The position numbers and the translations under genes are program-made. From assembly GCF_001426565.1 (NCBI RefSeq), contig NZ_LMFA01000026.1:23401-87400 (forward strand): a DNA stretch of 64,000 nucleotides, read 5' to 3'. This stretch comes from Rhizobium sp. Root482. GTDB taxonomy: Bacteria > Pseudomonadota > Alphaproteobacteria > Rhizobiales > Rhizobiaceae. Each line of letters starts with the position of its first letter. The first letter of the stretch is position 1. Of this stretch, positions 33,831 through 44,734 are shown in pieces. Below the pieces are notes generated by a model. That model searched no databases, was not told the origin of the DNA, and saw only the letters and a program-made list of their open reading frames with translations.

Positions 33831-34652
33831 TTACTTGTAGATGATCGGCTCGGCCGGGGGCTCATAGGCAACAGGGCAGCCGCCGAACGAATAGCGCAGG
33901 CCGGCGCGGGCCTCGTGTACATAGATGCCTTCATCCGAACCCGGACCGCTGCCGGCGTTGAAGCCGAACATGTCGCCGCCCAGAACATGGCGGAAGCGAT
34001 AGCCGACATCGGCCTTGAGATTGCAGGTGAGGTCGATCGCGGTACCGGCCATCAGACCGTAGGTGAAGCGCCATTTGCTGTAGCCGTCATGATCGAACGA
34101 CGGGTCGCAGTTCGCCGGATTGCCGGTTTCGCAGCTCGTATTACGCAGCTTGTCCCAACGAACCTGCGTGCCACCGATGCCAGCGCCGACATAGGGTGTG
34201 AACGAGCCATAAGTGCCGATATCGACATAGGCATTGGCCATCAGGCTCCAGGCCGCAAGCGCCGAGACGTCACGCGAGGTGCAGGCGACGGCAACGCCAC
34301 AGCCACCGGTGGTCGATCCCTCGAAATCGGCCTTGCCGAGATAGTCGAGCGTCACATCGGTGCGCAGGTAATTGTTGATCTGGTAGCCGACGCCGACACC
34401 GATCGAGTAGGTGTCGTCGAGATCGGCGTCGTCGAAGTCGCGCTCGAAACGGCCCGGTCCCTGGTAGAAATGGGCGCCGCGAAGATTGGTGAAGGCATAG
34501 CCGACATCGCCGCGCAGATACCAGCCGCTGGCCTCGGCGATCTGCACAGGCTCGGAAATCGGCTGTTCCATGGGCGGTTCGTAGAAATCCGCAGCGAAGG
34601 TCGCGGTGCCGCCCAGCATAGCTGCAACAACGCCAATCAAAATAGTCTTCAT
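33831..34652 (-). CDS. Outer-membrane beta-barrel protein (Omp25/porin-like), paralogue 2
   Basis: This 273-residue protein has a signal peptide (ILIGVVAAMLGGTATFAAD) and a barrel-like body: GWYLRGDVGYAFTNLRG, GVGVGYQINNYLRTDVTLDYLGKADFEG, YVDIGTYGSFTPYVGAGIGGTQVRWDKL, ADVGYRFRHVLGGDMFGFN and AGLRYSFGG. A tail with YEPPAEPIIYK resembles the RopB/Omp25 family tail. The ATG at 34652 follows GGAGTGAGG. A perfect CtrA box lies 84 bases upstream, the same distance as for paralogue 1. Such proteins make up much of the rhizobial outer membrane. Confidence 0.88.
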   Translation of the reverse strand: MKTILIGVVAAMLGGTATFAADFYEPPMEQPISEPVQIAEASGWYLRGDVGYAFTNLRGAHFYQGPGRFERDFDDADLDDTYSIGVGVGYQINNYLRTDVTLDYLGKADFEGSTTGGCGVAVACTSRDVSALAAWSLMANAYVDIGTYGSFTPYVGAGIGGTQVRWDKLRNTSCETGNPANCDPSFDHDGYSKWRFTYGLMAGTAIDLTCNLKADVGYRFRHVLGGDMFGFNAGSGPGSDEGIYVHEARAGLRYSFGGCPVAYEPPAEPIIYK

Positions 34653-34735
34653 GGCCTCACTCCAATACATTTGTTGCTTGGTCAGCCGTCAGACCGGCCT
34701 CCAATAGTGTCAGGAAGGATCATGAAGAAGAAAGG

Positions 34736-34750
34736 TTAAGGTCCAATTAA
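34736..34750. promoter_or_regulatory. Perfect CtrA box upstream of omp paralogue 2
   Basis: TTAA at 34736-34739, seven bases (GGTCCAA), and TTAA at 34747-34750 make the exact CtrA consensus, 84 bases before the start codon. A/T-rich DNA follows upstream (to about 34780). Confidence 0.75.
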
Positions 34751-34820
34751 CTACAAAAATTTACCGTAACCGTTAAGTACTGTTGGGCTGCGAAACCGTG
34801 GGCGTCAGTCACCGGTCGAT

Positions 34821-34848
34821 AAAAAGGCCGGGCAACGCCCAGCCTTTT
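34821..34848 (-). terminator. Terminator after glmM
   Basis: AAAAAGGC-cg-GGC and GCC-ca-GCCTTTT form a hairpin around AAC with A and T ends. It lies 20 bases after the glmM stop codon, read leftward. Confidence 0.8.
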
Positions 34849-34867
34849 CCCTTCATCTCAGCCAAGA

Positions 34868-36220
<1,353 letters not shown>

Positions 36221-36530
36221 AAAAACTCCAGATCCTATCAAAAATCAGGCGCGGCCTTGCGCGGCGCTTGGCAGAGGCGTCTGCTGCGGGGAGCGTGCCG
36301 GCCCGACCGGTTGACGGCCAGCATCAAGCCAGCCTGTCGCGATCGCGTGGAAATTGCGCATTCCCGCTGTCTTGCCACAAAATCGACCGAACGGCATCCC
36401 GTTGCTTCATCAGAATTCGTTACAATACGTTACAAGCTCTAACAGACAGGAAAGACCGGAGGCCAAGACGGAAAAACCGCCGCGCCTTTCAGCGCAGCGG
36501 TTTTTTATCAATTTCGACGGTCGCACAAGC
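36221..36530. other. glmM-ftsH intergenic region with tandem repeat
   Basis: No gene was seen in this 310-base gap. Two copies of CGTTACAA (36418-36425 and 36428-36435) lie ten bases apart. They could be part of a glmM promoter or a protein site. A ftsH terminator is at 36472-36506. Confidence 0.45.
36472..36506 (-). terminator. Bidirectional terminator after ftsH
   Basis: AAAAACCGC and GCGGTTTTTT flank an inner stem GCGC/GCGC. It lies 24 bases after the ftsH stop, read leftward, and is a good rho-independent terminator. Confidence 0.88.
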
Positions 36531-38471
36531 CTATTGCGGCTGCGGTTCGAAACCGCCCTCGGGCTCCTCGCCCTTGTTACCGACCGAGCCGTCCTTCTTG
36601 GTGCCGGCAGACGGAACGGCGGACCCGCGATGCGGCGTGTCGTCGCCAAGATCGCGCGCTGGCTTTTCGCCGCGGATCAGGGCCTTGATCTCGTCGCCCG
36701 TCAGCGTCTCGTATTCGAGCAGGCCTTCGGCAATGGCGACGAATTCGGAGTGCATCTCGGTGATGATGCGGGTTGCCTCGACGTAGGCTTCGTCGATCAA
36801 ACGACGCACCTCGGTGTCGATTTTTTGCGCCGTCGATTCCGAGACATTCTTGGACTGCGAAACCGAATGGCCAAGGAACACTTCCTGCTGGTTTTCACCG
36901 TAGGCGACATGGCCCAGCACGTCGGAGAACCCCCACTGCGTCACCATCGCGCGCGCAAGCTTGGTGGCCTGTTCGATATCGGACGATGCGCCGGAGGTGA
37001 TGTTTTCCTTGCCGAAGGTGATTTCCTCGGCAACGCGGCCGCCCATCATGATGACGAGGCGCGACACCATCCACTTGTAGCTCATGGAATAACGGTCGCC
37101 CTCCGGCAACTGCATGACCATGCCGAGTGCGCGTCCGCGCGGAATGATCGTCGCCTTGTGCAGCGGATCGGCGACGGGAACCTTGAGCGCGGTGATGGCG
37201 TGACCGGCTTCGTGATAGGCGGTCAGTTTCTTTTCGGCCTCGGTCATGGCGGAGGAGCGGCGTTCCGCGCCCATCATGATCTTGTCCTTGGCGTCTTCGA
37301 ATTCCTGCATGGTGACGACGCGCTTGTTGCGCCTTGCCGCCATCAGGGCAGCCTCATTGACGAGGTTCATCAGATCGGCGCCCGAGAAGCCGGGTGTACC
37401 GCGCGCCAGCACCTTCAGATCGACATTCGGTGCCAGCGGCACATTGCGAATATGGACCTTGAGGATGCGTTCGCGGCCGTTGATATCCGGGTTCGGCACG
37501 ACGACCTGGCGGTCGAAACGGCCCGGACGCAAAAGCGCCGGGTCGAGAACGTCGGGACGGTTGGTTGCGGCAATCAGGATGACGCCCTCATTGGCCTCGA
37601 AACCGTCCATTTCCACAAGCAACTGGTTGAGCGTCTGTTCGCGCTCGTCATTGCCGCCGCCAAGGCCGGCGCCGCGATGGCGGCCGACAGCATCGATTTC
37701 ATCGATGAAGATGATGCAGGGCGCATTCTTCTTGGCCTGCTCGAACATATCGCGGACGCGCGACGCGCCGACGCCGACGAACATTTCCACGAAATCCGAA
37801 CCGGAAATCGTGAAGAACGGCACATTGGCTTCGCCGGCAACGGAGCGGGCAAGCAGGGTCTTGCCCGTACCCGGAGGGCCGACCAGAAGGACGCCGCGGG
37901 GAATACGGCCACCGAGCCGCTGGAATTTCTGCGGGTCGCGCAGGAATTCGACGATTTCTTCCAGATCCTGCTTTGCCTCATCGACGCCCGCGACGTCGTC
38001 GAAGGTGACGCGGCCATGCGCTTCCGTCAGGAGCTTGGCCTTGGACTTGCCAAAACCCATGGCACCGCGGGAACCGCCCTGCATCTGCCGCATGAAGAAC
38101 AGCCAGACGCCGAGGATGAGCAGCATAGGCAGAAGCGTGCCGACGAAGCTCAGGAAGCCGGAGGAACCATCGGTTTCGGGGCGAACCGTCACGGTTACAT
38201 TCTTGGCTTCCAGCCGCTCGGTGAGCGTCGTATCGATTGCGGGCGCATAGGTCTGGAAGGTCGCGCCGCTTTCGGCATAGGAGCCGACCACCTTGTTGCC
38301 GGTGATCACCACTTCCTTGACACGGCTGCCATCAACCTCCTTCAGGAACTGGGAAAAGGGCACTTCCTTCGATCCGGTACGCTCGGTCGGCTGCTGGAAC
38401 ATGCTGAACAGCGCGATCAGCAGCAAGGCAATGATTGCCCAGAGGGCAAAATTTCTGAAATTAGGGTTCAT
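36531..38471 (-). CDS. ftsH: ATP-dependent zinc metalloprotease FtsH
   Basis: FtsH is a membrane-anchored AAA+ protease that removes misfolded and regulatory proteins. The 646-residue product has an N-terminal membrane helix ([19 protein letters not shown]), a periplasmic domain, and a second helix ([19 protein letters not shown]). The AAA domain follows with Walker [12 protein letters not shown], Walker [11 protein letters not shown], and the second region of homology [20 protein letters not shown]; the zinc motif is HEAGH. The tail is disordered. A sigma32-like promoter lies upstream. Confidence 0.97.
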   Translation of the reverse strand: MNPNFRNFALWAIIALLLIALFSMFQQPTERTGSKEVPFSQFLKEVDGSRVKEVVITGNKVVGSYAESGATFQTYAPAIDTTLTERLEAKNVTVTVRPETDGSSGFLSFVGTLLPMLLILGVWLFFMRQMQGGSRGAMGFGKSKAKLLTEAHGRVTFDDVAGVDEAKQDLEEIVEFLRDPQKFQRLGGRIPRGVLLVGPPGTGKTLLARSVAGEANVPFFTISGSDFVEMFVGVGASRVRDMFEQAKKNAPCIIFIDEIDAVGRHRGAGLGGGNDEREQTLNQLLVEMDGFEANEGVILIAATNRPDVLDPALLRPGRFDRQVVVPNPDINGRERILKVHIRNVPLAPNVDLKVLARGTPGFSGADLMNLVNEAALMAARRNKRVVTMQEFEDAKDKIMMGAERRSSAMTEAEKKLTAYHEAGHAITALKVPVADPLHKATIIPRGRALGMVMQLPEGDRYSMSYKWMVSRLVIMMGGRVAEEITFGKENITSGASSDIEQATKLARAMVTQWGFSDVLGHVAYGENQQEVFLGHSVSQSKNVSESTAQKIDTEVRRLIDEAYVEATRIITEMHSEFVAIAEGLLEYETLTGDEIKALIRGEKPARDLGDDTPHRGSAVPSAGTKKDGSVGNKGEEPEGGFEPQPQ

Positions 38472-38528
38472 CGAACTCCCCGGAACCTGTCGCAACCCGC
38501 AATGATTTGTGGCTGCATTCTTGTGCAT

Positions 38529-38558
38529 AACATAGGGTTGCGTGACCGGCTTGCCAAG
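38529..38558 (-). promoter_or_regulatory. Possible sigma32 promoter of ftsH
   Basis: Read leftward, CTTGGCA (38558-38552), 14 bases, then CCCTATGTT (38537-38529) is close to the sigma32 consensus CTTGAAA-N13/14-CCCATNT. ftsH is a heat-shock gene in related bacteria, and rpoH is in this window. The match is by eye only. Confidence 0.4.
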
Positions 38559-38587
38559 GTGAAGTCAAGTCTGCCCCGCCATTTCCG

Positions 38588-39928
38588 TCAAACATCGTGA
38601 ACCGGAGGAGCAAGATACCGATCCCGACCGAAGAGCGCGGCGATACGATCGGCTATCATCCGGTCGAAACACGGCAAAAAGGTGTCGTAGAGGCCTATAT
38701 GTGGCTCCAGACGAACATCCGGCGGCACCGGCCCGGAACTCGCTGGGAAGATGCCCGGTGCGGATTTCAGCGCCCGTTTGGCGACCGCCTCGGGCAGGCC
38801 TGCGGCAATCAGTCCCGCATCCATATTCCGCGCCTCGCCTGCCGGCCGCACGATGACCGGCTCCGGCCCGGAATTGACAAGGTTGAACCGTCCATCCCAG
38901 ATCGCCCGCTGTCCGGGCTCGACGGCAATCTCCGGCAGCCCCCTCGCCTCGCGATAGAGATAAAGCCCGTTCCGGCGGTGATCGAACACGACGCGCGCTG
39001 CCGTCATGCGGTCACAGGCGCCCGAGGCCAGAAAAGTGGCAAGCCGCGAAGCGGTTTCCCGGCCGGGCAGGTTTTCACGTCCGCCGATGACGGCTGCGAG
39101 GCAAAGAAGAGCGCGCCGGGTGTCCGGATCAGCCGTCTGCGCCGCCAGTTCCGGCGTGACCCGCGCGGCGAGCCCGGAAAAAAGAGCGGCATTCTCCGCC
39201 AGCAGCGCCGCCATACGCTCGCTCGAATGCCGACGCGCCTTTGCGGCCGCCTGTTGCGACAGCGTCAGACCGGCATCGCCGCCCAGAGACTGACGGATCC
39301 TGACCCGCTCGAAACCGCTATCGGTATTACTCGGATCGTCGATCCACCCCTCCCCGATCGACGCGAGATAGTCGCGGATCGTGGAGCGTTGGAGACCAAG
39401 AAACGGCCGCAGTACCCAGACGCGGCGATCGACAAGCACCCCTGCGGCCATTCCGGCAAGGCCAGGCGCGTCGGGCAGCGAGCGGCTTTGTCTCATGGCA
39501 ATGGTCTCAGCCTGATCATCGGCGGTATGTCCGGCAAGGATGCAGGTCGCGCCCATCTCCTGCGCGGCATCGGCCAGGAGCCGGTAGCGCGCGACGCGGG
39601 CCGCGGCCTGGATGCCCGTTTTCGGCTTTTCACCCCGCCAGGCGCAGGTGACATGCGGGATGCCGCGCTCGGCGCAGAGGGCAGCGACACTGCGCGCCTC
39701 ATCGGCGGCCTGCGCTCTCAACCCATGATCGACGGTGCAGGCGGCAAGCGAAAAGCCGGAAAAACCGCCCTTCGTCATCGCATCGTTAAAGGCAAGCATC
39801 AGTCCCTTGGAATCGCTGCCGCCGGAAATGGCGACGAGGAGCCTGCCGGTAATCTTGAAGGTGGAGAGAAATTGCTTTGCCGTATCGACGGCGGCGTGCG
39901 GCGCTACGCGGTCCGCCTCAGCAGGCAA
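38588..39928 (-). CDS. tilS: tRNA(Ile)-lysidine synthetase TilS
   Basis: TilS attaches lysine to C34 of the CAU-anticodon Ile2 tRNA so that it reads AUA. The 446-residue product has the PP-loop LLVAISGGSDSKGLMLA, CTVDHGLRAQAADEARSVA and CILAGHTADDQAETIAMR, typical of TilS, then a longer C-terminal part. The start codon is likely the TTG at 39928, which lies inside the end of cpoB (11-base overlap). It is the fourth gene from the left in the tol/pal operon and is essential in most bacteria. Confidence 0.93.
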   Translation of the reverse strand: MPAEADRVAPHAAVDTAKQFLSTFKITGRLLVAISGGSDSKGLMLAFNDAMTKGGFSGFSLAACTVDHGLRAQAADEARSVAALCAERGIPHVTCAWRGEKPKTGIQAAARVARYRLLADAAQEMGATCILAGHTADDQAETIAMRQSRSLPDAPGLAGMAAGVLVDRRVWVLRPFLGLQRSTIRDYLASIGEGWIDDPSNTDSGFERVRIRQSLGGDAGLTLSQQAAAKARRHSSERMAALLAENAALFSGLAARVTPELAAQTADPDTRRALLCLAAVIGGRENLPGRETASRLATFLASGACDRMTAARVVFDHRRNGLYLYREARGLPEIAVEPGQRAIWDGRFNLVNSGPEPVIVRPAGEARNMDAGLIAAGLPEAVAKRALKSAPGIFPASSGPVPPDVRLEPHIGLYDTFLPCFDRMIADRIAALFGRDRYLAPPVHDV

Positions 39929-40943
39929 GACGGCCCTGCTCGCTCGTGACCTTGGCTTTCACAGCCGGTGAGGCCTTGGGATATCGCTTGCTGACCTCGC
40001 GCAGCGTGGCACAGGCCGTGTCCTTGTTGTCGAGAGCCGCAAGCGACATGCCGAGCTTCAGCAGCATTTCCGGCGCCTTGAGAGACTTGCCGTAGGCCTG
40101 GTGGGCATTGAGGAAGGTCTTGGCGGATTCGTTGAACTTGCCTTGGGAATATTGCGCCTCACCCATCCAGAAGCTCGCATCCGCCGCCTTCTCGCCCTCC
40201 GGGAAGGCTTCCAGATAGTCGCGGAATTCGTTTTCGGCCAGCCCGTAGTCGCCGGTCAGCACATGGCCATAGGCCGACTGGTAGAGATCGCCGGGATTGT
40301 CGAGGGCGGCGGTCTGCTGCTGGCTGTCGGGCGTGGCGTTGAGGCCGGGGTCGACGCCGGGAAGCGTGGTGTCGAGGCTTGCCGCATCATTGTTGGCCGC
40401 ATCATTGTTGGCGCGATCAGTATTGGCCGCGACCGGATTGCCGGCATCGTCGAAGATGATCTGCCCGAGCGTCGTCGGCGGGGCACCCGTGGTGCCGCTT
40501 GCAGCGGTATCCGATCCCAAACCTGCGTTGGGATCGGTTGCGATCGCCTGATCGTTCGTCGCCGGCGCGGTGCCGGCGGCCTGATCGTTCGTCCGTGGTG
40601 TTTCCAGCTGGCTCTTCTTGGTGGAGCCCGATTTGCCGCTTTCCAGGTCTTGGAAGCGGAACTCGTTGTCCTCCTGGAATTTGCGGATCTGTTCCTGCAT
40701 CTGCAGGAGCTGGAAACTCATTTCCTCGATACGCCCGTTGAGCGAGCGGATCTGTTCCTCGAGCTGGCCGATCCGTCCGACGTCGTTCGACTGGACCTTC
40801 AGCAGCGGCGCCCTGTCAGGCGATTGCGTCTCGCCTTGGACTGCGCGGTTAAACCATGCGGAGAGCGGCATGGCGGTTGCCGTCTGCGCCAGCCCCGTAA
40901 AGGCGGTCAGACCGATCATTCCCGCCACGACAAAATGTTTCAT
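39918..40943 (-). CDS. cpoB: Tol-Pal accessory protein CpoB (YbgF)
   Basis: This 341-residue periplasmic protein has a signal peptide (VAGMIGLTAFTGLAQTATA) and an N-terminal coiled coil (IGQLEEQIRSLNGRIEEMSFQLLQMQEQIRKFQ). A low-complexity Asn/Thr/Ala linker is followed by TPR-like repeats (YQSAYGHVLTGDYGLAENEFRDYLEAFP onward). CpoB coordinates peptidoglycan synthesis with Tol-Pal constriction. It sits between pal and tilS. Confidence 0.92.
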   Translation of the reverse strand: MKHFVVAGMIGLTAFTGLAQTATAMPLSAWFNRAVQGETQSPDRAPLLKVQSNDVGRIGQLEEQIRSLNGRIEEMSFQLLQMQEQIRKFQEDNEFRFQDLESGKSGSTKKSQLETPRTNDQAAGTAPATNDQAIATDPNAGLGSDTAASGTTGAPPTTLGQIIFDDAGNPVAANTDRANNDAANNDAASLDTTLPGVDPGLNATPDSQQQTAALDNPGDLYQSAYGHVLTGDYGLAENEFRDYLEAFPEGEKAADASFWMGEAQYSQGKFNESAKTFLNAHQAYGKSLKAPEMLLKLGMSLAALDNKDTACATLREVSKRYPKASPAVKAKVTSEQGRLAC

Positions 40944-41065
40944 GTCATGTGTCCTGTTGTAGATTCCACGCTCCCCCGAAGCCGGTCTCAAATCCGCCTT
41001 CGGGCGATCGCCGCACAGTTTTTCCAATTGCCGCCAAAAAGCAACGGAGTTCGGTCAAAGTGTGA

Positions 41066-41101
41066 CAAAAAAGAAAAGGCGACCCGACCGGCCGCCTTTT
41101 C
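41066..41101 (-). terminator. Terminator or attenuator between pal and cpoB
   Basis: Read leftward, AAAAGGCG and CGCCTTTT form a hairpin followed by a T-rich tail (TTTTCTTTTTT). It lies between pal and cpoB, so it may reduce cpoB and downstream expression. Confidence 0.7.
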
Positions 41102-41126
41102 GTGACGCGTTCGGCCGGTCCGACGC

Positions 41127-41651
41127 TTACATGCCGGCGCCGCCGAGAACGGTGACGGCACGGCGGTTCTGCGACCAGCAGGAAATATCGTCGCAGACGG
41201 CGACCGGCTTTTCCTTGCCATAGGAGATCGTCTTGATCTTGGCAGCGGGAATGCCCCGCGAAGCGAGGTAATCGCGGGTTGATGCGGCACGGCGTGCACC
41301 GAGCGCCAGGTTATATTCTCGGGTGCCGCGCTCGTCGGCATGGCCTTCGACAGTGATCGCGTAGTTCGGGTACTTCGCCAACCACTGGGCCTGGCGGTCG
41401 AGCGTTGCCTGCGCATCGGCGCGGATCGAGGTGGAATCCGTGTCGAAGAAGATGCGGTCGCCGACATTGACCGTGAAGTCCTGGGTCGAGCCCGGGGTCG
41501 CGGCATTCAGACCGAGCTCGCCGGCGCTGTTGGGCAGGTTCTTCTTGGACGCGCAGCCGGCGATGGCGAGCGTCAGGAACAGGGCAACCATCACGGGGTT
41601 GCGGGCGATGGTCTGCATGCGGCCTTCGGCCTGGGCGTGAATGCGGCTCAT
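41127..41651 (-). CDS. pal: Peptidoglycan-associated lipoprotein Pal
   Basis: This 174-residue protein has a lipoprotein signal with lipobox LAIAGC (lipidated Cys about residue 33) and an OmpA-like domain that binds peptidoglycan: VGDRIFFDTDSTSIRADAQATLDRQA, then ITVEGHADERGTREYNLALGARRAASTRDYLASRG. Pal anchors the outer membrane and moves to the division site with Tol. TTAACCAT half-sites lie upstream, suggesting CtrA control as known in Brucella. Confidence 0.96.
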   Translation of the reverse strand: MSRIHAQAEGRMQTIARNPVMVALFLTLAIAGCASKKNLPNSAGELGLNAATPGSTQDFTVNVGDRIFFDTDSTSIRADAQATLDRQAQWLAKYPNYAITVEGHADERGTREYNLALGARRAASTRDYLASRGIPAAKIKTISYGKEKPVAVCDDISCWSQNRRAVTVLGGAGM

Positions 41652-41706
41652 GGGCCGGTCTCCTTGGATGTGTAAGTCAGGGTTGCCAGACTGTAACCGG
41701 AAGCGG

Positions 41707-41734
41707 TTAATCCACTTTCAACGACTATGGTTAA
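41707..41734 (-). promoter_or_regulatory. CtrA half-sites upstream of pal
   Basis: Read leftward, TTAACCAT at 41734-41727 matches the CtrA half-site; a second TTAA lies at 41707-41710. The spacing (20 bases between) is not the N7 form. They are 56-83 bases upstream of the pal start codon. Confidence 0.45.
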
Positions 41735-41827
41735 CGCTTCGTCAAATCAGCGCGTAAGGCTTGCTAATCAGCACTTTGCGGCAGGAAAGCGGCAGGCTTG
41801 CCACATTCCTGTCCGCATCGCGCAATG

Positions 41828-43132
41828 CTATTCGAGCAGTGGCGACCAAGCCGGATCGGAAGCGAAGCCCTGGGTCGGGACCAGTTGTTCGTTATAGCCC
41901 GTAAGGTCGATCGAATAGAGCTGCGGGCCGCCTGCGCCGGCATTCTGGCGGAAGAACATCAGGACGCGGCCGTTCGGCGCCCAGGTCGGGCCCTCATTGT
42001 GGAACCCCGTCGTCAGGATGCGCTCTCCCGAACCGTCCGGCTTCATCACGCCGATCGAGAACTTGCCGCCCGATTGCTTGGTGAAGGCGATGAGATCGCC
42101 GCGCGGCGACCAGACCGGCGTCGAATAGGAACCGTCGCCGAAGGAGATGCGGGTCTGCCCGGCACCGGAGGCGCTCATGACATAAAGCTGCTGCCTGCCG
42201 CCGCGGTCGCTTTCGAACACGACCTGGCTACCGTCGGGCGAATAGGAGGGCGAAGTATCGATGGCAGCCGTCGAGGTCAGGCGGGTCGTCGTGCGCGAGC
42301 GCAGGTCCATCGTATAGATATTGGCATTGCCGTCCTGTTGCAGGCTCATGATCACCCGCTGGCCGTCCGGAGAGAAGCGCGGCGCAAAGGTCATGCCCGG
42401 AAAATTGCCGACGACTTCGCGCTGCCCGGTTTCGAGCTGCAGCAGGAAGACGCGCGGCTCATTGCCTTCGAACGACATATAGGTGATTTCCTGCTTGTTC
42501 GGCGAGAAGCGCGGCGTCAGCACGATATCGTTGGAATTGGTGATCGCCCGGGCGTTGGCGCCGTCCTGGTCCATGATCGCCAACTGCCGCTTGCGCGCCG
42601 TCTTCGGGCCGCTTTCGGCGACATAGACGATGCGGGTATCGAAATAGCCCTTTTCGCCGGTGATCCGTTCATAGATCGCATCGGCGATGATATGGGCGAC
42701 ACGGCGCCAGTTTTCCGGTTGGGTGAAGAATTGCTGGCCGGTCATCTGCTGCCCGGCAAAGCTGTCCCACAGGCGGAATTCCGCCTTCAGGCGACCGTCG
42801 GCCTCCTGGGTGACGCGGCCCGTGACCAGTGCCTGGGCGTTGATCACCTTCCAATCCTCGAAGCGCGGTGCCGCATCGGGATTGGTGATCTTCTCGATGA
42901 AGGCACCCTTGTCGATCGGCGCAAACAGGCCGGAACGCTTCAGGTCAGCCGCCACCACGTCGGAGATCTTCTGCCCCAGTTCGCCCTGCAGGAAGTCGGT
43001 AACGGCGATCGGCAGGGGCTCGACATTGCCCTTGTTGATGTTGATTTCCACCAGCGCATGGGCCGGCGCGGTCAAAAGCGTGACCATTGCGGCAAGCGCG
43101 AGGAGAAAACGGAAGGGGTTGCGTTTCAGCAT
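41828..43132 (-). CDS. tolB: Tol-Pal beta-propeller protein TolB
   Basis: This 434-residue periplasmic protein has a signal peptide ([18 protein letters not shown]), an N-terminal TolB domain ([29 protein letters not shown]) and a six-bladed beta-propeller with repeated [29 protein letters not shown] and [16 protein letters not shown] motifs. It links Pal to TolA. The gene is 38 bases after tolA. Confidence 0.96.
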   Translation of the reverse strand: MLKRNPFRFLLALAAMVTLLTAPAHALVEININKGNVEPLPIAVTDFLQGELGQKISDVVAADLKRSGLFAPIDKGAFIEKITNPDAAPRFEDWKVINAQALVTGRVTQEADGRLKAEFRLWDSFAGQQMTGQQFFTQPENWRRVAHIIADAIYERITGEKGYFDTRIVYVAESGPKTARKRQLAIMDQDGANARAITNSNDIVLTPRFSPNKQEITYMSFEGNEPRVFLLQLETGQREVVGNFPGMTFAPRFSPDGQRVIMSLQQDGNANIYTMDLRSRTTTRLTSTAAIDTSPSYSPDGSQVVFESDRGGRQQLYVMSASGAGQTRISFGDGSYSTPVWSPRGDLIAFTKQSGGKFSIGVMKPDGSGERILTTGFHNEGPTWAPNGRVLMFFRQNAGAGGPQLYSIDLTGYNEQLVPTQGFASDPAWSPLLE

Positions 43133-43170
43133 GATACCAAAGCCTTTCAGCCGTTCATTCGTTTTGTTGC

Positions 43171-44244
43171 TTAAAAGAGCATCGAACTCGGGTCGAAATT
43201 GACGACCACTTCGCTCCAGGAATCGTATTTCTCGGCGGGAAGCCCCTTGAAGGGCACGGATTTGCGGATGGCGCGCGATGCGCCGCTGGCCAGCGCCCGG
43301 CGCGCGGCTTCCGATCCGCCCGTCGCCTCGACCTCCGGCGAACCGACGAGATTGCCGTCGCGGTCGAGCTGCATCGTTACCCTGATGCGGACTTCGCTCG
43401 CATCCGCCATGCCGGGGATGATAGACCAGTTGTTCTGGATCTGGCCGCGCAGGGCATCCATCTCGCTCTGCGACAGGGTATTGCCGACCGTTGTCTTCTT
43501 GCCGCCGAAGGCCGTCGGATCCTTTGCCCGCTTGGCGCCGCCGCCGGACGAATCCTGCTTGTTGAGAAGGGCCGCCACCTCGTCGGCATTGAAATCGCTC
43601 TCCTTGGCGGTCGACGACTTCTTCTTTTCCTTCTTGTTCTCTTCGTTCTTGCGATCCGGGGTCTTGGCGGTCTGCGCCTGCTGCTCGACCTTCGGCTTCA
43701 TCACCGGCGTCGGGATCCTGTCGGGCAGCGCTTCGGCTTCCGGGTTCTCGGCAGGCTGTTCCTCGGCGGGCTGCTCCTCCGGCTTCGGATCGGGCTTCAC
43801 CTCTTCCTTCGGCTCGGGCAGGGAGGCGACTTCGGTCGCCGGCTCGGAAGCCGGCTTTTCCTCGGTCACTTCCGGGGCATCCTCTTCCACGGGCTCCGGC
43901 GTCGGAACGGGCTTTTCCTCGGCCTTGATGGCGCCGGTCGATTCCTTCTCGATCGGTTTTGCTTCCGGCTTCGGCAAGGTTTTCAGGTCGACATCGTTGT
44001 CGCCGATATTCTGGGCGTCGGCCACTTCGGTCGGCTTCTTGGTCGGCACGGGCGAGGATTTCTCGGCCTTCGGTGCCTGCTTGTCGCCTTGCTGGATCTG
44101 GGTGAACTCGTCGATCGGAACGATATCGACCGGCATCGACTCGAGACTGGAGACTTCGAAGTCTTCCGGGCTGCCGAGCGAAACCAGCGCCCAGGTGAGC
44201 ACCAGGGCATGCAGGACCGCGGATGTGATGAGACTGGTCTTCAT
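43171..44244 (-). CDS. tolA: Cell-envelope protein TolA (TonB-like C-terminus)
   Basis: This 357-residue protein has one N-terminal membrane helix ([19 protein letters not shown]), a long Lys/Glu/Pro-rich middle region (residues 50-230), and a C-terminal TolA/TonB-like domain ([23 protein letters not shown] and [19 protein letters not shown]-type segments). It spans the periplasm to touch TolB and Pal. The middle is shorter than in enterobacteria and more Pro-rich. Confidence 0.9.
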   Translation of the reverse strand: MKTSLITSAVLHALVLTWALVSLGSPEDFEVSSLESMPVDIVPIDEFTQIQQGDKQAPKAEKSSPVPTKKPTEVADAQNIGDNDVDLKTLPKPEAKPIEKESTGAIKAEEKPVPTPEPVEEDAPEVTEEKPASEPATEVASLPEPKEEVKPDPKPEEQPAEEQPAENPEAEALPDRIPTPVMKPKVEQQAQTAKTPDRKNEENKKEKKKSSTAKESDFNADEVAALLNKQDSSGGGAKRAKDPTAFGGKKTTVGNTLSQSEMDALRGQIQNNWSIIPGMADASEVRIRVTMQLDRDGNLVGSPEVEATGGSEAARRALASGASRAIRKSVPFKGLPAEKYDSWSEVVVNFDPSSMLF

Positions 44245-44254
44245 CGTCTGCGCT

Positions 44255-44707
44255 CTACTGGCCCTTTTTGGGTTGGGTCACGAGGCCGATATTCTTGAAG
44301 CCGGCTTCCTGGATACGGGCCATCACATCGGCAATGACGCCGTAGGGAGCAATGGCATCGCCGCGCACGAAAATGCGTTCGCTATAGCCGGTGGTGGCAA
44401 TCGCCTCCAGCTTGGCCGCAACCTCCTCGACCGGGATCGCCGTTTCCTGCAGGAAGACCTCGCCGCTGTTCTTGACGGAGATGGTGATCGGCTGGGTTTC
44501 GGAATTGAGTGCCTTGGCCTGCGTTTCCGGCAGGTCGATCGGCACGCCCACGGTCATCATCGGCGCGGCGACCATGAAGATGATCAGGAGCACCAGCATC
44601 ACGTCGACGAACGGCGTGACGTTGATTTCGCTCATGATGGCCTTGCCGCGTCCACGACGACGGCGCCCGCCACCCGAACTCTTCGATCCGCCTACTGCCA
44701 TACCCAT
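44255..44707 (-). CDS. tolR: Biopolymer transport protein TolR
   Basis: TolR is the ExbD-type stator subunit. The 150-residue product has a short cytoplasmic part, a membrane helix with VDVMLVLLIIFMVAAPM, where the first Asp is the proton-pathway residue, and a periplasmic domain with VPIDLPETQAK. The ATG follows GGAG. Ten bases separate it from tolA. Confidence 0.95.
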   Translation of the reverse strand: MGMAVGGSKSSGGGRRRRGRGKAIMSEINVTPFVDVMLVLLIIFMVAAPMMTVGVPIDLPETQAKALNSETQPITISVKNSGEVFLQETAIPVEEVAAKLEAIATTGYSERIFVRGDAIAPYGVIADVMARIQEAGFKNIGLVTQPKKGQ

Positions 44708-44734
44708 AGCGTCTACTCCGTCTCTGCTGGCGGT

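Noticed and set aside
32833-34652. The two omp genes as a frameshifted single gene
   Set aside because: Each has its own signal peptide, stop and promoter, so they are two complete genes.
36354-38600. 748-codon + strand frame opposite ftsH
   Set aside because: Shadow of ftsH with unlikely composition.
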